From NCBI RefSeq assembly GCF_037975215.1, contig NZ_CP150239.1, positions 658,001 to 722,000 of the forward strand: a stretch of DNA of 64,000 nucleotides. Direction: 5' to 3'. The first letter of the stretch is position 1; each line of letters opens with the position of its first letter. Made by a program: the position numbers and the translations under genes. The stretch is from Solibacillus sp. FSL R5-0449 (GTDB taxonomy: Bacteria; Bacillota; Bacilli; Bacillales_A; Planococcaceae). The notes beneath the pieces are model-generated. The model ran no database searches, was not told the origin of the DNA, and worked only from the letters and a program-made list of their open reading frames with translations. This document shows, piece after piece, positions 28,099 through 38,018 of the stretch.

Positions 28099-28208
28099 TT
28101 CCACATTAGTTGATGTATTTTCCACATTAGCCTCGAAACATTCTACATAACCTCTGAAATTTCCACATTATTAGCGCTTCGTTCTATATATACAAAGAAA
28201 TGTTCTAC
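28099..28208 (-). repeat. 21-bp-phased TTCTAC/TTCCAC array (reverse orientation), copy 4
   Basis: Cores start at 28099 (TTCCAC), 28120 (TTCCAC), 28141 (TTCTAC), 28161 (TTCCAC), 28182 (TTCTAT) and 28203 (TTCTAC). Steps are 21 except one of 20. On the minus strand these read GTGGAA and GTAGAA. It lies between convergent genes. Confidence 0.8.
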
Positions 28209-28247
28209 TTTTCTCGTGAAAGTGTCAATTATAATCAGGATGCGCCA

Positions 28248-28293
28248 TAAAAAAACAGCATCCGGAAGCCAAATAAATAACTTCCAGATGCTG
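28248..28293 (-). terminator. Terminator of the secA2-slaP operon
   Basis: On the minus strand CAGCATCTGGAAG pairs with CTTCCGGATGCTG (one mismatch), then a T-run. Confidence 0.85.
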
Positions 28294-28303
28294 CATATTA
28301 AAA

Positions 28304-29209
28304 CTATTGTGGAACGCGAGCTGTCCAACGAGAAAGGTCAATACCTTTAACTGTTACTAATTCTTTAGGGAAGATGAATGTCCAAGGTTTTGTCGTATTA
28401 GGTTGTACTGATAAGACAGGATCTAATTTAAACGAACCTTTAGCAACTACGACATTGCGTGCATCCATAATTTCAAGAGGTAACTGTTCCAGGTTAATGG
28501 CTTTATCATGACCGTTACGGATAAAAATAGATGCGTGTAAGCTGCCATCATTATTCATCTTAGCCTGCAACCCTGTAAAGTTTACTTCTGTTTTTCCTAA
28601 TTTCGGTAAGCCTTTTACGATTTCTGCCAATTTTTCTTGTTGATCTTCTGGTAATTGCTTTTTCCATGTTTCATCCAAATCTAATTGGTGACCGCGTAAT
28701 GAAAGCAAATTGAATGAAATTTTCCAGCCTTCTTCAGGTACTTCGTCTGCTGTAATTGAAGATGCAGGGAAGGTGAATATCCAAGGGCGTGCACTTTCTG
28801 CTGGAATGACACCAAGTTCTTTGAAATCAAAGTAATGTGAAGCGATACGGTTATCGTCTTTATCTAAAATTAATAACTCGATTTCGCCTAATTCAATAGC
28901 CTCGGATAATGAAGAACGGAAAAATGCTTTTACATTCCATGATCCGTTTGCAAGTGATGGCTCAATATTAATTGCAGCCAATGATAATTGATTTGGCTTT
29001 AATGGTGCCAAATCATTTGCCAGGAAGTTAAATACATACTTTTGCTCTTGTGGAACATCCCATTCAGGATGGAATGACAATTTTGTTATGACATCACGGT
29101 CAGCACCTTTTTTAGAAGTTTCATCAGATGTTTTTACAACAGATGATGAATCTACAGCACTGTCTTTACCTACTTTGTCACCTTTTTTAAATAAATCAAA
29201 TAAACCCAT
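28304..29209 (-). CDS. slaP: Accessory Sec system S-layer assembly protein SlaP
   Basis: 301 residues with no signal peptide or membrane segment, so cytoplasmic. After a charged linker (about 1-40), two similar beta-rich domains at about 45-165 and 190-300 each end in a PW.F.FP motif (ARPWIFTFP and TKPWTFIFP). This matches the SLAP domain family first described with SecA2 in Bacillus anthracis, where SlaP and SecA2 are needed for efficient S-layer protein secretion. It lies three bases after secA2, in one operon. Confidence 0.92.
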   Translation of the reverse strand: MGLFDLFKKGDKVGKDSAVDSSSVVKTSDETSKKGADRDVITKLSFHPEWDVPQEQKYVFNFLANDLAPLKPNQLSLAAINIEPSLANGSWNVKAFFRSSLSEAIELGEIELLILDKDDNRIASHYFDFKELGVIPAESARPWIFTFPASSITADEVPEEGWKISFNLLSLRGHQLDLDETWKKQLPEDQQEKLAEIVKGLPKLGKTEVNFTGLQAKMNNDGSLHASIFIRNGHDKAINLEQLPLEIMDARNVVVAKGSFKLDPVLSVQPNTTKPWTFIFPKELVTVKGIDLSRWTARVPQ

Positions 29210-29212
29210 ATG

Positions 29213-31573
29213 CTATTCCTCCACATTCATCGTAATGTTTTTCATAAATGTTACAAGCTCTTCTACAATTGTGCGGCGAAGTTCCTGATAGTTTTTACCG
29301 AATAATTCTAATCCTTCGCGTTGATAAATACGCATTGGATCTTCCTGCTGATAATGACGTAACCCGATGCCTTCTTTTAAGTGAGCCATTTGTTCTAAAT
29401 GTTTTACCCACATATGATCGATGAAACTTAGCATTACCTTAGGAATAACCGCCATAATTTGTTCATTTTCCTCAAAGCTTTCAATTACCGCTTTTAATTG
29501 CTTAACTGGGGGATCCATTGTATCTAGTAAATTTTTGACCTTTGTTTCATCACGATCTACTTTGACTGGTTCAATAAATAAGGAATTGACGGTTTTCTCC
29601 ATTTTATCGAAGTCCCACTCAGCAACATCTTTATCCTCGGGTGCATTTTCACGAACAGCAAAGTCCACCGTTTCATACATCATTCGAACTAACAGAGGAA
29701 TAATATCCTCATTTCTCAAGACTCTGTCACGTAAATCATACACAATACGACGTTGTTCATTAATAACATCGTCCAGTTTTAAATTGTATTCACGCATTGA
29801 GAAGTGAGCGCCTTCAACGATACGTTGTGTACGTTCGATCAGCTCTGTCACTTCTTTATTTTGAATTAACCCGATTTCATTCGTTGTCATTTTCTTGCGG
29901 AACTTCTCGACATCATCTTTAGCAAAACGCTTGAACATGTCGTCTTCAATCGAAAGGATGAACTGACTTTCTCCTAAATCCCCTTGACGACCGGAGCGTC
30001 CACGCAACTGGTTATCTACACGACGGCTTTCATGCTTTTCAGTACCGATTACAAATAAACCGCCAAGCTCTTCAACGCCTTCACCTAATACGATATCCGT
30101 ACCACGTCCAGCCATATTTGTAGCAACGGTAATACGACTTTTTTGTCCTGCTTCCGAGATTAATTCAACCTCTTGTTCGACTGTTTTCGCATTTAATAAT
30201 TGGAACTGTAATCCGTGTTTTTTCAAGTAATCCGCTACTTTTTCGGATTGTAGAATAGAAGTTGTTCCTACTAGTACTGGCTGTCCATTTTTATGACGGC
30301 GCAATACTTCCTGAGCCACATATTCGTATTTTTGCTCGATTGTTTCAAATACGATATCCGGCTGGTCCAAGCGACGACGCGGACGGTTTGTCGGTATTTG
30401 AATAACACGCATACCGTAAACTTCTAAAATTTCTTTTTCCTGAGTTTTTGCAGTACCTGTCATCCCTGATAATTTAGGGTACATACGGAAATAGTTCTGA
30501 ATTGTTACTTGGGCCTGTGCTTTGTTTTCCTCAGTGATTGTCACGCCTTCTTTCGCTTCAATCGCCTGGTGTAAACCGTCCGAAAGGGAGCGTCCTTCCA
30601 TTATACGGCCAGTAAACATATCAACTAATTCAATTTTGTCTTCACGTACGATGTAATCAACGTCACGTTCAAACATAACGTGTGCACGTACTGCCTGAAT
30701 TACGTAATGGTATAGTGTTTGATGTTCCAAATCGTATAAGTTATCAACACCAAAAGCCGCTTCAACTTTTTCAATTCCTTGATCAGTTAACGAAGTTGCT
30801 TTTGTTTCGTCATCGAAATCATAATCTTCCTCAACTTTGAAACGTTTCGCTAACATTGCAGCAATGCGATGCAGTTCTTCGTTTGCCCCCATTTTACCAG
30901 CAATGATTAAAGGTGTTTTCGCTTCGTCGATCAATACAGAATCCACTTCATCGATAATTGCGAAGTGGTATGGTCGCTGTACTTTATCGCCAATTGTATG
31001 GGCCATATTATCACGTAAATAATCGAAACCGAATTCCGTCCCGACACCGTATGTAATATCCGCATTATACGCTTCCTTTTTATCTCCTGGTTCCATCATC
31101 GGAACATTCAGTCCGACTGTTAACCCTAGGAAACGGTGGATTTGACCGATTAATTCGAAGTCACGTTTTGCAAGGTAATCGTTTACCGTAATAACATGTA
31201 CACCTTTACCCTCCAATGCGCGGACATAAGATGGAAGTGAGGCAACAAGTGTTTTACCTTCACCAGTCGGCATTTCGGCAATATTACCTTCAGTAAGTAC
31301 AAGACCACCGATTAGCTGCACATCAAAGTGGCGCATGTTTAATACGCGTTTAGAAGCTTCACGGACAACAGCAAATGCGTCAGGAATAATATCAACAAGT
31401 TCTGTTCCGTTTTCTAGACGTTCTTTAAATGTAAATGTCATATTGCGAAGTTCTTCGTCAGACATGGGACTATATGTTGCTTCGAGGCTGTTGATCTGCT
31501 CTACTGTTTTGTAGTATCTCTTGAGCTCTCGAGCACTTGTTTGCTCTTTATTACGTTTGAAAATTGAGAACAT
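29213..31573 (-). CDS. secA2: Accessory Sec translocase ATPase SecA2
   Basis: 786 residues. Nucleotide-binding domain 1 has MPTGEGKTLVASL (Walker A) and IIDEVDSVLIDEA. The second helicase domain has ATNMAGRGTDIVLGEG and RGRSGRQGD. The C-terminus stops after the helical scaffold, without the Cys-rich zinc tail of housekeeping SecA, as usual for SecA2. Together with SlaP it drives S-layer export through SecYEG. No S-layer protein gene itself is in the window. ATG 31573 follows AAAGGAGAG. Confidence 0.95.
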   Translation of the reverse strand: MFSIFKRNKEQTSARELKRYYKTVEQINSLEATYSPMSDEELRNMTFTFKERLENGTELVDIIPDAFAVVREASKRVLNMRHFDVQLIGGLVLTEGNIAEMPTGEGKTLVASLPSYVRALEGKGVHVITVNDYLAKRDFELIGQIHRFLGLTVGLNVPMMEPGDKKEAYNADITYGVGTEFGFDYLRDNMAHTIGDKVQRPYHFAIIDEVDSVLIDEAKTPLIIAGKMGANEELHRIAAMLAKRFKVEEDYDFDDETKATSLTDQGIEKVEAAFGVDNLYDLEHQTLYHYVIQAVRAHVMFERDVDYIVREDKIELVDMFTGRIMEGRSLSDGLHQAIEAKEGVTITEENKAQAQVTIQNYFRMYPKLSGMTGTAKTQEKEILEVYGMRVIQIPTNRPRRRLDQPDIVFETIEQKYEYVAQEVLRRHKNGQPVLVGTTSILQSEKVADYLKKHGLQFQLLNAKTVEQEVELISEAGQKSRITVATNMAGRGTDIVLGEGVEELGGLFVIGTEKHESRRVDNQLRGRSGRQGDLGESQFILSIEDDMFKRFAKDDVEKFRKKMTTNEIGLIQNKEVTELIERTQRIVEGAHFSMREYNLKLDDVINEQRRIVYDLRDRVLRNEDIIPLLVRMMYETVDFAVRENAPEDKDVAEWDFDKMEKTVNSLFIEPVKVDRDETKVKNLLDTMDPPVKQLKAVIESFEENEQIMAVIPKVMLSFIDHMWVKHLEQMAHLKEGIGLRHYQQEDPMRIYQREGLELFGKNYQELRRTIVEELVTFMKNITMNVEE

Positions 31574-31942
31574 TATTTTACTCTCCTTTGAAATTGGCTA
31601 CTTTAATATAGTAGACACTTCGTTATTTTATCAAATAATGCACAAAAAGACTACTGACCAAAAGGGAATTCATAGGAGCAATATAAATAAACTGGATAGG
31701 AACCAAATTAATAATGGTACTTATTTGATAATTTGAAAGCTTTCAAAGAAATTAATAATGTAAGAGAAGATTAATAGATGTTAAATTTATGTGAGCTGAA
31801 TAAATAGTGGAAGGAATTTAAGCTATATTTTATGATTTGTTCATGCTATACTTATGGTGAATAAAAATGTAGAGTTTTTAATGAATCTCCAAAAGGCGAT
31901 TTATTGTAATGCTTTATACTACAAAAATTAAGGAGGAGAGAC
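31574..31942. other. 369-bp divergent intergenic region, secA2 to tagO
   Basis: AT-rich, with no gene, repeat or stable hairpin that I can support. Promoters for both directions must lie here. Confidence 0.5.
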
Positions 31943-32998
31943 ATGATTTACGTGTCTTTAATCGTAGCTTTTATTGCTGCTATTATACTAACTCCGCTTG
32001 TGAAGCGATTGGCTTTTCGCCTTGGAGCTGTAGATGCCCCGAACTATCGTAAAGTGCATGCTCGCATTATGCCACGATTAGGCGGTTTAGCAATTTTTGG
32101 TGCGTTTATGATCGGGATATTACTTTTAAAATTTGTCACGAACTTCGAAAGTGACTACTTATACGCGATTTTAATTGCCGCGACAATTATCGTAGCAACA
32201 GGTATCGTTGATGATATGCGTGAAATTTCCGCTAAAGCAAAATTGCTTGGCCAAGTGATCGCTGCCTGTATTGTTGTATTTGTCGGCGGTATTCAAATTG
32301 ATAATATTAACTTACCGTTTGGTGGGGAACTGGAATTCGGCTGGTTAGGAATTCCGTTCACAATTATTTGGATTGTCGGTATTACTAATGCAATTAACTT
32401 AATCGACGGTCTTGATGGACTAGCTGCAGGTGTATCAACAATTGCTCTAATGACATTAGCCGTAATGGCAATGATCATGGGGAATGGTATTGTGATCGCA
32501 ATGGCTGCCATTTTGGCTGCTGCAACAATCGGTTTCCTGTTTTTCAACTTCCACCCCGCGAAAATTTTCATGGGGGACACAGGTGCACTGTTTTTAGGAT
32601 TTATGATTTCAGTGCTCGCACTACTAGGATTTAAAAACGTAGCGGTTATTTCGTTCGTTATCCCGGTTATTATGTTAGGAGTTCCGATTTCTGATACGTT
32701 CTTCGCAATCGTTCGTCGTTTGCGCAGCGGTAAAAAGTGGTCGGATCCGGATAAATCGCATTTACACCACCGTTTATTGGATTTAGGATTCTCGCATCGT
32801 CAAACTGTGACGATTATTTATGCAATGGCTGCAATGTTCGGTCTCGCTGCTGTCATCTTCTCGATGGCAAAAGTTTGGGGCGCAATTTTACTCATTGCGG
32901 TAATATTAGTTGCGATTGAGCTGTTTGTAGAAATTATCGGCCTTGCCGGTAAAAACTATAAACCGTTACTCAACCTCGTAAGAATATTTAATAAGTGA
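31943..32998 (+). CDS. tagO: Undecaprenyl-phosphate GlcNAc-1-phosphate transferase (TagO/WecA)
   Basis: 351 residues, about ten membrane segments. Conserved cytoplasmic blocks of the MraY/WecA family are visible: GIVDDMREIS, NAINLIDGLDGLAAG, FFNFHPAKIFMGDTGALFLG and HLHHRLLDLG. It joins GlcNAc-1-P to undecaprenyl phosphate, the first step of teichoic acid and of secondary wall polysaccharide. It therefore would feed the CsaB-related pathway here. ATG follows AAGGAGGAG. Its location before the LCP/yvyE/degS block is as in Bacillus. Confidence 0.92.
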   Translation: MIYVSLIVAFIAAIILTPLVKRLAFRLGAVDAPNYRKVHARIMPRLGGLAIFGAFMIGILLLKFVTNFESDYLYAILIAATIIVATGIVDDMREISAKAKLLGQVIAACIVVFVGGIQIDNINLPFGGELEFGWLGIPFTIIWIVGITNAINLIDGLDGLAAGVSTIALMTLAVMAMIMGNGIVIAMAAILAAATIGFLFFNFHPAKIFMGDTGALFLGFMISVLALLGFKNVAVISFVIPVIMLGVPISDTFFAIVRRLRSGKKWSDPDKSHLHHRLLDLGFSHRQTVTIIYAMAAMFGLAAVIFSMAKVWGAILLIAVILVAIELFVEIIGLAGKNYKPLLNLVRIFNK

Positions 32999-33007
32999 AA
33001 TGACCGA

Positions 33008-33050
33008 AACAAGTAAATGGCTTAGTGCTGTTTGCTTGTTTTTTGTTTTG
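33008..33050 (+). terminator. Terminator after tagO
   Basis: AACAAGTAAA pairs with TTTGCTTGTT (one mismatch), then TTTTG. Confidence 0.7.
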
Positions 33051-33081
33051 GGGGATTTTTTTTGCAAAGCATAGGAGGAAT

Positions 33082-33192
33082 GTAGAAAGTTATGTGGGGA
33101 AAGTGGAACGGACTGAACTATAAGTAGAAAGTTTTGAAGCAAAAGTAGAAACTGTTCATGGAAAAGTAGAATAAATGGTCGAAAAAGAAGAA
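33082..33192 (+). repeat. 21-bp-phased GTAGAA array, copy 5
   Basis: Cores start at 33082, 33103 (GTGGAA), 33124, 33145, 33166 and 33187 (GAAGAA), every step exactly 21 bp. It lies between the convergent tagO and LCP genes. Confidence 0.85.
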
Positions 33193-33246
33193 AGTGTGAA
33201 TTTTAATGACGGATACACACACTTTATTATAGGTAGAAACACCAAA

Positions 33247-33286
33247 TAAAAAACCAACCCCCGCATCACTCGCGGAGATTGGTTTA
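33247..33286 (-). terminator. Terminator of the LCP gene
   Basis: On the minus strand AAACCAA and its complement flank an inner CCGC/GCGG stem, and the tail is T-rich. Confidence 0.75.
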
Positions 33287-33291
33287 TCAAA

Positions 33292-34341
33292 TTATTGTGT
33301 ATCTGTATCCGTTCTTGTTGTATAAGCTGAATTTGATTGTGAGCTTGTGCCTGAAATGTTTGTTGATTCAGGAGTAAGTCCTAAATGACTTTTTAAAATA
33401 TGGCTCGTTTCTTCAAGTGCTTCTTGATCCAACTTGTAATAATAAACGCCTGTCGACATATCGTCATAGCCTTCCAATGTCAATGTATCAATACGGGGCA
33501 TGCCGTTTGTTAAATAGCTGAAGAAAGATTTCATCTCTGTAAATGTCATATCTGTCTTCATATTGTTTCCGACAGCTGATAAAATATCATCGTATTTTGA
33601 AATGGATGTAAATGATGCTGCTTTTGTTGCAATCGCCTTAATGATTTCCTGTTGGCGTTTACCGCGTTCAATGTCATTGTCCTGTTTACGTGTACGTGCA
33701 AGTGCCAATGCTTGACGACCATCCAACGTTTGGAGACCAGGTTGCAGTCTTACTGTATTACGGTCGAATTCATCTTTTTCATTCATTACATATGGTACTT
33801 CTGCTTCAATTCCGCCTAATGCATCGACAATATCGATGAAGGCATTAAAGTTTACACGCATGTAGTAATCAATCGGAATATCAAATAATTCTTCTACAGT
33901 TTCAATTGAAGCTAGTGTGCCACCACGAGCGTGCGCATGGTTGATTTTATCGTTATATCCGATATGAGGGATGTAAACATATGAATCACGTGGGATACTC
34001 ACTAGTTTAACTGATTTAGTTTTATTGTTTAAAGTGGCAAGCAGGAGGGCATCTGTGCGGGAATTATCTGCACCTTGACCGCGCTTTTCACTATCATCGA
34101 CACCTAAAATTAAAATCGAAACATTGTCTTGGGCCGGTTCTACTTTTACTTCACGTTGTTCCGGAATTTTACGGTCTTCGATTACTTCATATGCACTGTT
34201 TGCAGCATGTTCGGCTTGCTTCGTCAAATAGACACCGTACGCTGTTGCACAAATTACGAGCGAAAGAGTCAAAAGCGTCGTAACTTTAAGAAACAATCTG
34301 AATTTCGAAGAGCCTTTCTTTTTATTTTGCCTTGTTTTCAT
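33292..34341 (-). CDS. LytR-CpsA-Psr (LCP) family wall glycopolymer transferase
   Basis: 349 residues. An N-terminal membrane anchor (about 17-38) is followed by the LCP domain (about 80-300), with RTDALLLATLN, SIPRDSYVYIPHIG and the Arg-rich ARTRKQDNDIERGKRQQ. LCP enzymes move glycopolymers from the undecaprenyl carrier to peptidoglycan outside the cell. In B. subtilis the gene next to yvyE and degS is yvhJ (tagV), so this is the positional counterpart. It may attach the secondary wall polysaccharide. ATG 34341 follows GAGGAG. Confidence 0.9.
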   Translation of the reverse strand: MKTRQNKKKGSSKFRLFLKVTTLLTLSLVICATAYGVYLTKQAEHAANSAYEVIEDRKIPEQREVKVEPAQDNVSILILGVDDSEKRGQGADNSRTDALLLATLNNKTKSVKLVSIPRDSYVYIPHIGYNDKINHAHARGGTLASIETVEELFDIPIDYYMRVNFNAFIDIVDALGGIEAEVPYVMNEKDEFDRNTVRLQPGLQTLDGRQALALARTRKQDNDIERGKRQQEIIKAIATKAASFTSISKYDDILSAVGNNMKTDMTFTEMKSFFSYLTNGMPRIDTLTLEGYDDMSTGVYYYKLDQEALEETSHILKSHLGLTPESTNISGTSSQSNSAYTTRTDTDTQ

Positions 34342-34479
34342 AAAGATTCTCCTCTAGTCTGGGGATAGGTTACTATATTAAATTGGGTATAATCATTGGT
34401 TCATAATCTTATCTAATATACTACAATCTACTTTTGTCGTAAAGTTACGAAATCATGTATTATATGACGCTTAATTACA

Positions 34480-35115
34480 CTATTCTTTCAAAAACTCGAT
34501 AAAAAGTGCATCTTCTTGTGTGATCACAGCCTGGCCATTTGTCAGTTCTGTAATCCAGTCAATGAAAGTTTGCTCATCTTCTTTTAAAACGTGTACATAA
34601 ATTTCTACATTTTCAGCATACTGAATATCATGAAGAGGGTAGTGGGAACCGCGTATCTCATTTTCTATTTTCCCCAACCACACATAATCAATCCCAATTT
34701 TCATTAAATAATGTAATTTTCGCTCAATAACTTGAGCAGCTGCGATACCTTCTGTCGTTGCTTTACTGTAGGCGCGGATTAAACCGCCTCCGCCTAGCTT
34801 TATGCCGCCGAAATAACGAGTGACGACAACGACCGTATCTTTTAAGCCCTGTTTTTTCAGAACTTCTAACATAGGGACGCCTGCAGTACCACTAGGTTCC
34901 CCGTCATCATTCGCTTTTTGGATCTGATCATGCTCCCCGATCATATAGCAGGAGCAGTTATGGGTAGCCGATGCATGCATCTTTTTTATTTTATCAATAA
35001 AGAGAATCGCTTCTTCTTCTGTTTCGACGCGTTCTACATAAGTTAAAAAACGCGATTTGGATATGATGATTTCTGATTCTCCGTAACCTTTTACTGTAAT
35101 GTAGTTATTTCTCAT
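34480..35115 (-). CDS. yvyE: YigZ/IMPACT family protein (YvyE)
   Basis: 211 residues. The N-terminal UPF0029/IMPACT domain contains SATHNCSCYMIGE, DDGEPSGTAGVPML and VVVTRYFGGIKLGGGGL, the family signature. A small C-terminal DUF1949 domain follows. The family is linked to translation or ribosome stress in other organisms, without a settled bacterial function. It is divergent from degS as in B. subtilis. ATG 35115 follows AAGGAGA. Confidence 0.9.
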   Translation of the reverse strand: MRNNYITVKGYGESEIIISKSRFLTYVERVETEEEAILFIDKIKKMHASATHNCSCYMIGEHDQIQKANDDGEPSGTAGVPMLEVLKKQGLKDTVVVVTRYFGGIKLGGGGLIRAYSKATTEGIAAAQVIERKLHYLMKIGIDYVWLGKIENEIRGSHYPLHDIQYAENVEIYVHVLKEDEQTFIDWITELTNGQAVITQEDALFIEFLKE

Positions 35116-35276
35116 TATCTATTCTCCTTAATATTACAATTTGATTTCAAATTTGTGGTTATAATTTAACTTAAAAAATGATTTACTAATGATATAATAT
35201 GTATGTACTATATTAGTAGGTTACAAAGTAAAAAGATAGAGTAGTTCGCATTCTGACTAAGTAAGGTGGGGAAAAA

Positions 35277-36440
35277 GTGCTAGAAAACAATCAAATAGAC
35301 ATCGCCTCGCTTGATGTAATATTTAATCGAATGTTGGAAACTATTACAAGTTCAAAAGATGATGTATTTATTATAAGCGAACAAAGCCGCAGAAACTTCG
35401 AAGAGATGCAACAAGAGCTGGAAGTTGTGCGTCATGAAATTAAGATTATAATAGATGAAAGTGATAACTTGGAAAAGTTGCTTCAATTATCTAGACAGCG
35501 ATTAGTCGTTGTAAGTAAGAGTTTCAATAATCATTCAGAAGAGCAAATACGTGCTGCTTATGAAAATACAAGTAATTTACAATTAAAGGTCTCTCTTTGC
35601 CGGGAGCGTGAAAAGCAGCTAAGAGATAAGCGTGATGATTTGGAAAGACGCCTGCGCACACTTTATGATACGATTGAAAGAGCGGATCATATCGTGAATC
35701 AAGTGAATGTTGTTATTAACTTTTTGACGACTGACCTGAAGAATGTCGGGGCAGCACTTGAACAGGCAAAAATCAAACAGGATTTTGGTATACGTATTAT
35801 CGCAGCCCAGGAAGAAGAACGAAAGCGTTTATCGCGCGAAATTCATGATGGGCCTGCACAGATGATGGCGAATGTACTGATGCGTTCGAATTTAATTGAC
35901 CGCACTTTCCGAGAAAAAGGATTCGACGCCGCTTTAAAAGAAATACATGATTTGAAAATAAGCGTACGCAACGCCTTATCCGAAGTACGCCGCATTATTT
36001 ATGATTTACGTCCAATGGCACTTGATGACCTAGGTATTGATCCAACATTGAAAAAGTATTTATCTACGATTATGGAGTACAATCCGGGTGTTGAGATTCA
36101 GTTCCTTTCATATAATAACGAGCGCAGAATCCCTTCAGATTATGAGGTGGCTGTTTTCCGTTTAGTGCAGGAAAGTGTAAACAATGCATTGAAACACGGA
36201 AAACCAAACCTGATTATTGTTAAACTAGAGTGGTTATGTGACGAAATTAATGTTGTAGTAAAAGATAATGGGGTTGGATTTGATGCAGAAAGCGTTCGTG
36301 AAGGATCTTTCGGTATTATGGGAATGAGAGAAAGAATTGAACTGCTGAAAGGTTCTTTGAAGATTAGCAGCAGCATCGGTAAGGGTACAACGATTTTAAT
36401 GAAAATACCATTGCCGACAAAAGATGAAGAGATTAGATAG
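35277..36440 (+). CDS. degS: Sensor histidine kinase DegS
   Basis: 387 residues, no membrane segments, so a cytoplasmic kinase. A long coiled-coil sensor region (about 30-175) leads to the HisKA_3 dimerisation domain with the phospho-accepting His in [13 protein letters not shown]. The ATPase domain follows with N-box [19 protein letters not shown] and [12 protein letters not shown]. DegS phosphorylates DegU, steering motility, competence and exoenzyme production. The start is GTG with AAGGTGGGG. It overlaps the frame of degU only at non-start codons; the true degU start is 22 bases after the degS stop. Confidence 0.95.
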   Translation: MLENNQIDIASLDVIFNRMLETITSSKDDVFIISEQSRRNFEEMQQELEVVRHEIKIIIDESDNLEKLLQLSRQRLVVVSKSFNNHSEEQIRAAYENTSNLQLKVSLCREREKQLRDKRDDLERRLRTLYDTIERADHIVNQVNVVINFLTTDLKNVGAALEQAKIKQDFGIRIIAAQEEERKRLSREIHDGPAQMMANVLMRSNLIDRTFREKGFDAALKEIHDLKISVRNALSEVRRIIYDLRPMALDDLGIDPTLKKYLSTIMEYNPGVEIQFLSYNNERRIPSDYEVAVFRLVQESVNNALKHGKPNLIIVKLEWLCDEINVVVKDNGVGFDAESVREGSFGIMGMRERIELLKGSLKISSSIGKGTTILMKIPLPTKDEEIR

Positions 36441-36462
36441 CAGAATTCCAGGGGGTTTCGAA

Positions 36463-37137
36463 ATGACGAAAATTATTATTGTAGATGATCACCAATTATT
36501 CCGTGAAGGGGTAAAACGTATTTTAGATTTTGAAGATACATTCGAGGTTGTTGCTGAAGGTGATGACGGTACAGATATCGTAAACTTATATGAAAAAAAC
36601 GAACCGGATGTTGTATTAATGGATATTAATATGCCGGGCAAAAACGGTGTAGAGGCAACAGCCGATTTACTTGCTGTATATCCGGATGCGAAAGTAATGG
36701 TTTTATCGATTCATGATGACGAATCATATGTAACACACGCATTAAAATCAGGTGCACTTGGCTATATGCTGAAAGAAATGGATGCCGATGAAATCGTTGA
36801 AGCGATTAAAGTTGTTTCTAACGGTGGTTCTTACCTGCACCCGAAAGTAACAAAAAATCTGGTTGCGGAATTCCGTCGACTATCAGAGCACGAAAATAAA
36901 GGTAATTTCCATCAAACAGAAATTCGCCGCCCATTCCATTTATTAACGAAGCGTGAATGTGAAGTGCTTCAATTATTAACAGATGGCCAATCGAACCGTA
37001 CAATCGGTGAGACATTATTCATCTCGGAAAAAACAGTTAAAAACCATGTATCAAGTATTTTACAAAAAATGAATGTTAATGACCGTACACAAGCAGTAGT
37101 AACAGCCATCAAAAACGGCTGGGTAGAAGTACGTTAA
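36463..37137 (+). CDS. degU: Response regulator DegU
   Basis: 224 residues from ATG 36463, which has AGGGGG upstream; an in-frame ATG at 36424 lies inside degS and has no ribosome site. The receiver domain (about 1-120) has VDDHQLF, Asp54 in VLMDINMPG as the phosphorylation site, and the LuxR-type HTH lies at about 160-220 ([31 protein letters not shown]). DegU controls flagellar, competence and exoprotein genes. The competence and flagellar genes that follow are likely among its targets. Confidence 0.95.
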   Translation: MTKIIIVDDHQLFREGVKRILDFEDTFEVVAEGDDGTDIVNLYEKNEPDVVLMDINMPGKNGVEATADLLAVYPDAKVMVLSIHDDESYVTHALKSGALGYMLKEMDADEIVEAIKVVSNGGSYLHPKVTKNLVAEFRRLSEHENKGNFHQTEIRRPFHLLTKRECEVLQLLTDGQSNRTIGETLFISEKTVKNHVSSILQKMNVNDRTQAVVTAIKNGWVEVR

Positions 37138-37155
37138 TTACATATTTAACGTTAA

Positions 37156-37193
37156 AACAAGGATTCGATTTTTGTATCCTTGTTTTTATTTTT
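37156..37193 (+). terminator. Terminator after degU
   Basis: AAACAAGGAT pairs with ATCCTTGTTT, followed by TTTATTTTT. The rest of the 300-bp gap to 37,437 is AT-rich with no other signal that I can support. Confidence 0.8.
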
Positions 37194-37437
37194 GCATATT
37201 ATTCCCGATTAATAAATAGACTTCCCGACCTAATCTATGAAACATCTGTGAACAAGTTTCGTCCTAATGTTTTGAAGGCAATAGCAAATAATTCGTGCAT
37301 CGAATTTTTTTGTTCATAAAGAAATTTAGGTTTTTAATGAAATTTGTATAAGAAAAAACATCATCACATGCTATGTTGTACAAGATGGGTTTTTCCAATA
37401 TTGTGTGCTAAAATGTTTTGCGGGAGGTTGTAAAATT

Positions 37438-37953
37438 ATGAAAAAATGGTTGGTAGCTGTACTAGCGGTTTTTGTACTGGCAGCTTGCGGGAATGAACAA
37501 GAAGCTTCACCTGAAAATCTGCAGAAAACGATCGACGAAGGTACTGTAGGCTTTGAAATGATGGGTGATTCAATTCAGGAAGAGGCAGATGTCCCGGAGG
37601 AAGAAAAAAATAATATTATATCTGCGTTTAATGAATATATTGCAGCCTTTAATGAAAAAGATTTAGAACGTTATAAAAATATAATTTCCAAAAATGCGTC
37701 AGGTTTTAATTATGACGAAGATATCGAAGCGGTCTCCGACGTGTTTAATCAATATGATGTAAAACGTACGGCCGAAGATATTACGATTGTAAAATACAGC
37801 GACGATGAAGCCCAAGTATTTTCCAATTTAACGACAGAAACGAAAGAAATCGATACAGGTGCAGAACTATCCGGTGTCGGCCGTCAAGTAACGGTTTTAA
37901 AGAAGGAAGACGGTTGGAAAGTTTCGAGCATCTATTATATCGGCAGTGAATAA
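37438..37953 (+). CDS. Putative lipoprotein with NTF2-like domain
   Basis: 171 residues from ATG 37438, preceded by GGGAGG; upstream in-frame ATG 37405 has no such site. A signal peptide with lipobox LAAC is followed by a short acidic linker, then about 110 residues (60-170) with AAFNEKDLERYKNII and KEDGWKVSSIYYIG, which fit a nuclear-transport-factor-2-like fold. It should be anchored on the outer face of the membrane. There is no counterpart at this place in B. subtilis. Substrate or partner is unknown. Confidence 0.75.
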   Translation: MKKWLVAVLAVFVLAACGNEQEASPENLQKTIDEGTVGFEMMGDSIQEEADVPEEEKNNIISAFNEYIAAFNEKDLERYKNIISKNASGFNYDEDIEAVSDVFNQYDVKRTAEDITIVKYSDDEAQVFSNLTTETKEIDTGAELSGVGRQVTVLKKEDGWKVSSIYYIGSE

Positions 37954-37980
37954 AATCTTATCTTCTATAATATATAGTAA

Positions 37981-38018
37981 AAACATCTTGCCCGAATGGA
38001 TGCCAAGATGTTTTTTTT
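37981..38018 (+). terminator. Terminator after lipoprotein gene
   Basis: AAACATCTTG pairs with CAAGATGTTT, then eight T. Confidence 0.88.

Noticed and set aside
29421-29807. A 128-residue plus-strand frame opposite secA2
   Set aside because: It is antisense to a conserved secA2 region and has no ribosome site; other such frames opposite conserved genes were dropped for the same reason.
36424-36462. An earlier ATG start for degU
   Set aside because: The extra 13 residues lie within degS, have no ribosome site and are not part of the response-regulator fold; ATG 36463 has a good site.
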